A stretch of DNA of 37,395 bases. Source: Rubrivivax sp. (GTDB lineage Bacteria; Pseudomonadota; Gammaproteobacteria; Burkholderiales; Burkholderiaceae_C). Numbering within the stretch: position 1 is the stretch's first letter; each line of letters opens with the position of its first letter. Below are positions 34,827-37,395 of the stretch, piece by piece. The notes beneath the pieces were generated by a model, which saw only the letters and a list, made by a program, of their open reading frames with translations, did not search any database and had not been told where the DNA came from. The position numbers were made by a program, and so were the translations under genes. Location: contig DYOR01000001.1 of assembly GCA_020720385.1 (NCBI GenBank), positions 91,729 through 129,123 of the forward strand. Direction: 5' to 3'.

Positions 34827-34845
34827 CTAGTGCAGTGTTCCACGC
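34827..34845 (+). repeat. 19-bp repeat, copy 2
   Basis: CTAGTGCAGTGTTCCACGC, one mismatch to 27991-28009. It stands between the decayed GDPD gene and the 3' end of the phosphofructokinase gene. Just after it, CGCAGCC (34852-34858) and GGCTGCG (34865-34871) form a hairpin without a T-run, perhaps at the end of the pfp transcript. Confidence 0.65.
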
Positions 34846-34878
34846 CAGCTTCGCAGCCCGGTGCGGCTGCGCTGCGTC

Positions 34879-36093
34879 TCAGCGCCCCAGCACCTTGGGC
34901 ACCGGGTTGGGCCGCAGCCGGAAGGCGTCGGGCAGGCCCGAGCCCAGCAGCGGACGAAGGTAGCGGTGGAAGGCTTCGGTGACGTCGGTGCCCGACGCCG
35001 CGATGAGCTCGTCTTCCATGGTGCGCGTCTTGCCCGCCACGGCCTGCAGCGGCAGCAACTCGTAGTTCACCGCGTACTGGCCGCTGCGCTTGATGGCCAC
35101 CGAGCCGTTGACCTGGCCCCACAGGGCGAACTGCACGGCCTTCTCGCCCACCTCGCGCGCCTCGCGCTGGTCGACGTCGCTGACGCAGCCCAGGAAGCTG
35201 CGCTGCAGGTAGCCGAAGGTGTCGCCGCGCACGCGCTTGATACCCAGCTTGTCCTTGATCTGCTCGCACAGCAGGTCGGCCAGCGCACCGCTGCCGCTGA
35301 GCTGCACGTTGCCGTGCGCGTCGCGCTCGAGCACCTTGGCCAGCTGCGCCAGGATGGGCTGGCCACCGGCGTCGTGGATGCCCTCGCTGACGGCCACCAC
35401 GCAGCGGCCGAGGCGCTCGTACACGATCTTCACGTCGGCGAGGAACTTGTCGACCTCGAAGCTGCGCTCGGGCAGGTAGATCAGGTGCGGGCCGTCGTCG
35501 GGGTACTTGCGACCCAGCGCCGAGGCCGCGGTGAGGAAACCCGCGTGCCGGCCCATCACCACCGCCACGTACACGCCAGGCAGCGCCGCGTTGTCGAGGT
35601 TGGCGCCGGCGAAGGCCTGGGCCACGAAACGCGCCGCGCTGGGGAAGCCCGGCGTGTGGTCGTTGAGCACGAGGTCGTTGTCGATGGTCTTGGGGATGTG
35701 CATGCAGCGCAGCGCGTAGCCCGCCCTGGCCGCCTCCTCGGCGACGATGCGCACGGTGTCGCTCGAGTCGTTGCCGCCGATGTTGAAGAAGTGCTCGATC
35801 TCGTGCGCCCTGAGCACCTTGAACATCTCCTGGCAATAGGCCAGGTCGGGCTTGTCGCGCGTCGAGCCCAGCGCCGCGGCCGGCGTCGCCGCCACGCCTT
35901 CGAGGTTGCCGCTGGTCTCCTGGGTGAGGTCGACGAAGTCCTCGTTGACGATGCCACGCACGCCGTGGTGCGCGCCGTAGACACGCCGGATGCCGAGGTG
36001 GCGGCGTGCCTCGAGCACCACGCCCACCAGGCTTTGGTTGATCACCGCCGTGGGGCCGCCGCCCTGGGCCACGAGAATCTTGCCGGATGCCAT
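34879..36093 (-). CDS. pfp: PPi-dependent 6-phosphofructokinase
   Basis: This 404-residue enzyme of the phosphofructokinase family phosphorylates fructose-6-phosphate, probably with pyrophosphate, reversibly in glycolysis/gluconeogenesis. The N-terminal AQGGGPTAVINQS binds the phosphoryl donor. The motif IGGNDSSDT has Asp at the position that is glycine in ATP enzymes, and PKTIDNDL has the lysine (instead of glycine) typical of PPi users. VVMGRHAGFL supplies the substrate-binding MGRxxG. ATG 36093 was chosen since AGGAG lies 9 bases before it; a TTG at 36099 is in frame but too near the ribosome site. Confidence 0.92.
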   Translation of the reverse strand: MASGKILVAQGGGPTAVINQSLVGVVLEARRHLGIRRVYGAHHGVRGIVNEDFVDLTQETSGNLEGVAATPAAALGSTRDKPDLAYCQEMFKVLRAHEIEHFFNIGGNDSSDTVRIVAEEAARAGYALRCMHIPKTIDNDLVLNDHTPGFPSAARFVAQAFAGANLDNAALPGVYVAVVMGRHAGFLTAASALGRKYPDDGPHLIYLPERSFEVDKFLADVKIVYERLGRCVVAVSEGIHDAGGQPILAQLAKVLERDAHGNVQLSGSGALADLLCEQIKDKLGIKRVRGDTFGYLQRSFLGCVSDVDQREAREVGEKAVQFALWGQVNGSVAIKRSGQYAVNYELLPLQAVAGKTRTMEDELIAASGTDVTEAFHRYLRPLLGSGLPDAFRLRPNPVPKVLGR

Positions 36094-36166
36094 CGTCAAC
36101 TCCTGCTCGCTGAAGCGCTACGCCAGCGCGCATCGTAGCCGCTGCCGCGGCCCCCGCCGGCCGGCG

Positions 36167-37395
36167 CTAGAAGTCCACCACGCTGACACGCATGCCGCGC
36201 GCGACGAGCACGGCGCGCGCCTTCTCGGCGTCGTCGCGCCGCGCGAAGGGCCAGACGACGACGCGCCAGTCGTCGCCCTGGGGCAGGATCTCCACCTGGG
36301 CTTGCCTGGCGCCTGCGCCGCGCAGCAAGGCCGCCATGGCGGCCATGATCTGCTCGGCCTCGGCGTGGGTGCGCAGCGCGTGCGTGGTCACGGCAAACGC
36401 GGCCTTGGCGGCGACGGGAGCCGCGGCAGCCGGGGTCGACGCCGCGGCCAGCGCACCGTGGGCAGGCGGCGCCGACGGCGCGGCGCCAGCCGCGGCCGCG
36501 CCAGGCAGGGGCGCCGGGGGCGTTGCCGTCGGGGCACTTGCACCCATCCGGGCGACCCCCGCGGTGGGCGTCGCTTGCTTGGTTTGCGTCGCTTGCGTCG
36601 CTGGTGCGGCCCGTGCCATCTGGCGCGCCCGGGCCTTGACCCCTTCGCCGAGTTGCGGGCGCAGGTCGGGCAGGGCAATGCGGCCCAGCTGTGGGCCCAG
36701 GTCCAGCCCCGGGCGGGGGCTCGGACGAAGCGGCGGCGCCTTGGGGCGCGCCGGGTCGGCCGGCGCGGCGGGCTGCCCTGGCACCGGTGCGGCCAAAGCC
36801 GTGGCCTGGCCCGCTGCGGCTGGCACGGGCTCGGCGCTGGCCTCGGGCTGCGCGGCCGCCGGCGCCGACGGCGCGAGCGCGCCTGGCACGGCGGTGGCCG
36901 TGGCCGTAGCCGCATCCGTACCCGCGCTCGCACTCGCGGTCTGCGCCGCGGTGACGGCACGGCCCGCACTCGACGCCGCCGCAGCCGGGCGCACCACCAC
37001 CTGCACTGGCGCCGCAGGCTCGGCCGGGCGCAGAGCCAGCGTCACCGCCAGCCCCACCAGGGCCACGCCGGCACCGAGCAGCGCCAGCGCCGCTGCGGCA
37101 CGCGGGCCGCTCCACAGGCGTCGGCCGAGCAACGGCGGCTTGTCGCCCGAGCCGAGCAGGACGCGCCTGCGCTGCTCGCCGACCTCGACGGCGGCGGTCA
37201 ACAAGTACAGCGTGACCGGTGCGGCAGCAGCGGCGGGCGCGCGGTCCGGGCGCACGTAGTGCAGCGGTGCGTCGCTGGGGTCCTGAGCCAGTTCCGCGCC
37301 ATGCCGGGCCGCCCAGCGCGCCACAGCGCCGGCCTTCAGGGGTGGGAGGACGGCCTCGCTGAACACCCCGTGCAGCGCCGCCGCAGCGCTGGCCG
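36167..37395 (-). CDS. SPOR-domain-like membrane protein, 5' end outside the window
   Basis: The frame is open to the window edge, so the start is not visible; about 409 codons remain. The N-terminal part (LPPLKAGAVARWAARHG, then LHYVRPDRAP) is followed by one transmembrane helix (AAAALALLGAGVALVGLAVTLAL), a long Ala/Pro-rich low-complexity linker of about 200 residues, and a C-terminal domain of about 75 residues. This C-terminus (FAVTTHALRTHAEAEQIMAAM to DDWRVVVWPFARRDDAEKARAVL) has the look of a SPOR peptidoglycan-binding domain. Such proteins often sit at the division site. The linker composition makes identification beyond this unsafe. Confidence 0.75.
   Translation of the reverse strand, partial: ASAAAALHGVFSEAVLPPLKAGAVARWAARHGAELAQDPSDAPLHYVRPDRAPAAAAAPVTLYLLTAAVEVGEQRRRVLLGSGDKPPLLGRRLWSGPRAAAALALLGAGVALVGLAVTLALRPAEPAAPVQVVVRPAAAASSAGRAVTAAQTASASAGTDAATATATAVPGALAPSAPAAAQPEASAEPVPAAAGQATALAAPVPGQPAAPADPARPKAPPLRPSPRPGLDLGPQLGRIALPDLRPQLGEGVKARARQMARAAPATQATQTKQATPTAGVARMGASAPTATPPAPLPGAAAAGAAPSAPPAHGALAAASTPAAAAPVAAKAAFAVTTHALRTHAEAEQIMAAMAALLRGAGARQAQVEILPQGDDWRVVVWPFARRDDAEKARAVLVARGMRVSVVDF

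Overview
The window is a GC-rich (about 70 %), densely coding stretch of a betaproteobacterial chromosome, most likely a member of the Burkholderiales (Rubrivivax/Leptothrix/Comamonadaceae-like). The pointers are a Bug/TctC-type periplasmic binding protein, the order rplM-rpsI-erpA, tyrS next to dtd, a PPi-type phosphofructokinase and a Pat-like acyl-CoA synthetase/acetyltransferase. This placement is inference from gene content. No rRNA, tRNA or CRISPR array was seen.

Region 1 (1-8335, + strand) is an uptake-and-activation cluster. It holds the 3' end of a long-chain acyl-CoA synthetase, a complete LIV/HAAT-type ABC importer (two ATPases, two permeases, one binding protein), a small translationally coupled protein of unknown function, and a PaaK-like adenylate-forming protein whose usual P-loop is replaced. 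A separately promoted Bug-family binding protein follows and ends at a clear intrinsic terminator. The importer probably brings in an aromatic or branched carboxylate that is then activated to a CoA thioester.

Region 2 (8391-20123) is housekeeping. A minus-strand tyrS - cation-efflux - dtd unit faces away from an M23 peptidase - anmK pair (cell-wall turnover and muropeptide recycling). The minus-strand rplM-rpsI-erpA block follows, then GNAT, DUF2726 and srkA genes on the plus strand, then htpG on the minus strand with a near-consensus heat-shock promoter.

Region 3 (20262-25811, +) is a five-gene dipeptide/oligopeptide ABC importer, dppABCDF, with overlapping stop/start codons.

Region 4 (25812-37395) is more accessory in character. 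It contains a vapBC-type toxin-antitoxin pair with its promoter and operator, a small orphan reading frame, fpr, and a 169-bp self-complementary MITE-like element just upstream of a TTG-started panE. It also contains a secreted hypothetical, a membrane-anchored cyclic-nucleotide-binding protein, a large NDP-forming acyl-CoA synthetase/GNAT fusion, gabD, the decayed remains of a glycerophosphodiester phosphodiesterase, a PPi-phosphofructokinase and a SPOR-like protein cut by the window end. A 19-bp repeat occurs twice, once at the MITE edge and once next to the decayed gene, which suggests past transposition. The most unusual items are the MITE with its repeat, the P-loop-less PaaK protein with its small coupled partner, the apparent CTG start of dtd, and the retained ligase histidine in the Pat-like protein.
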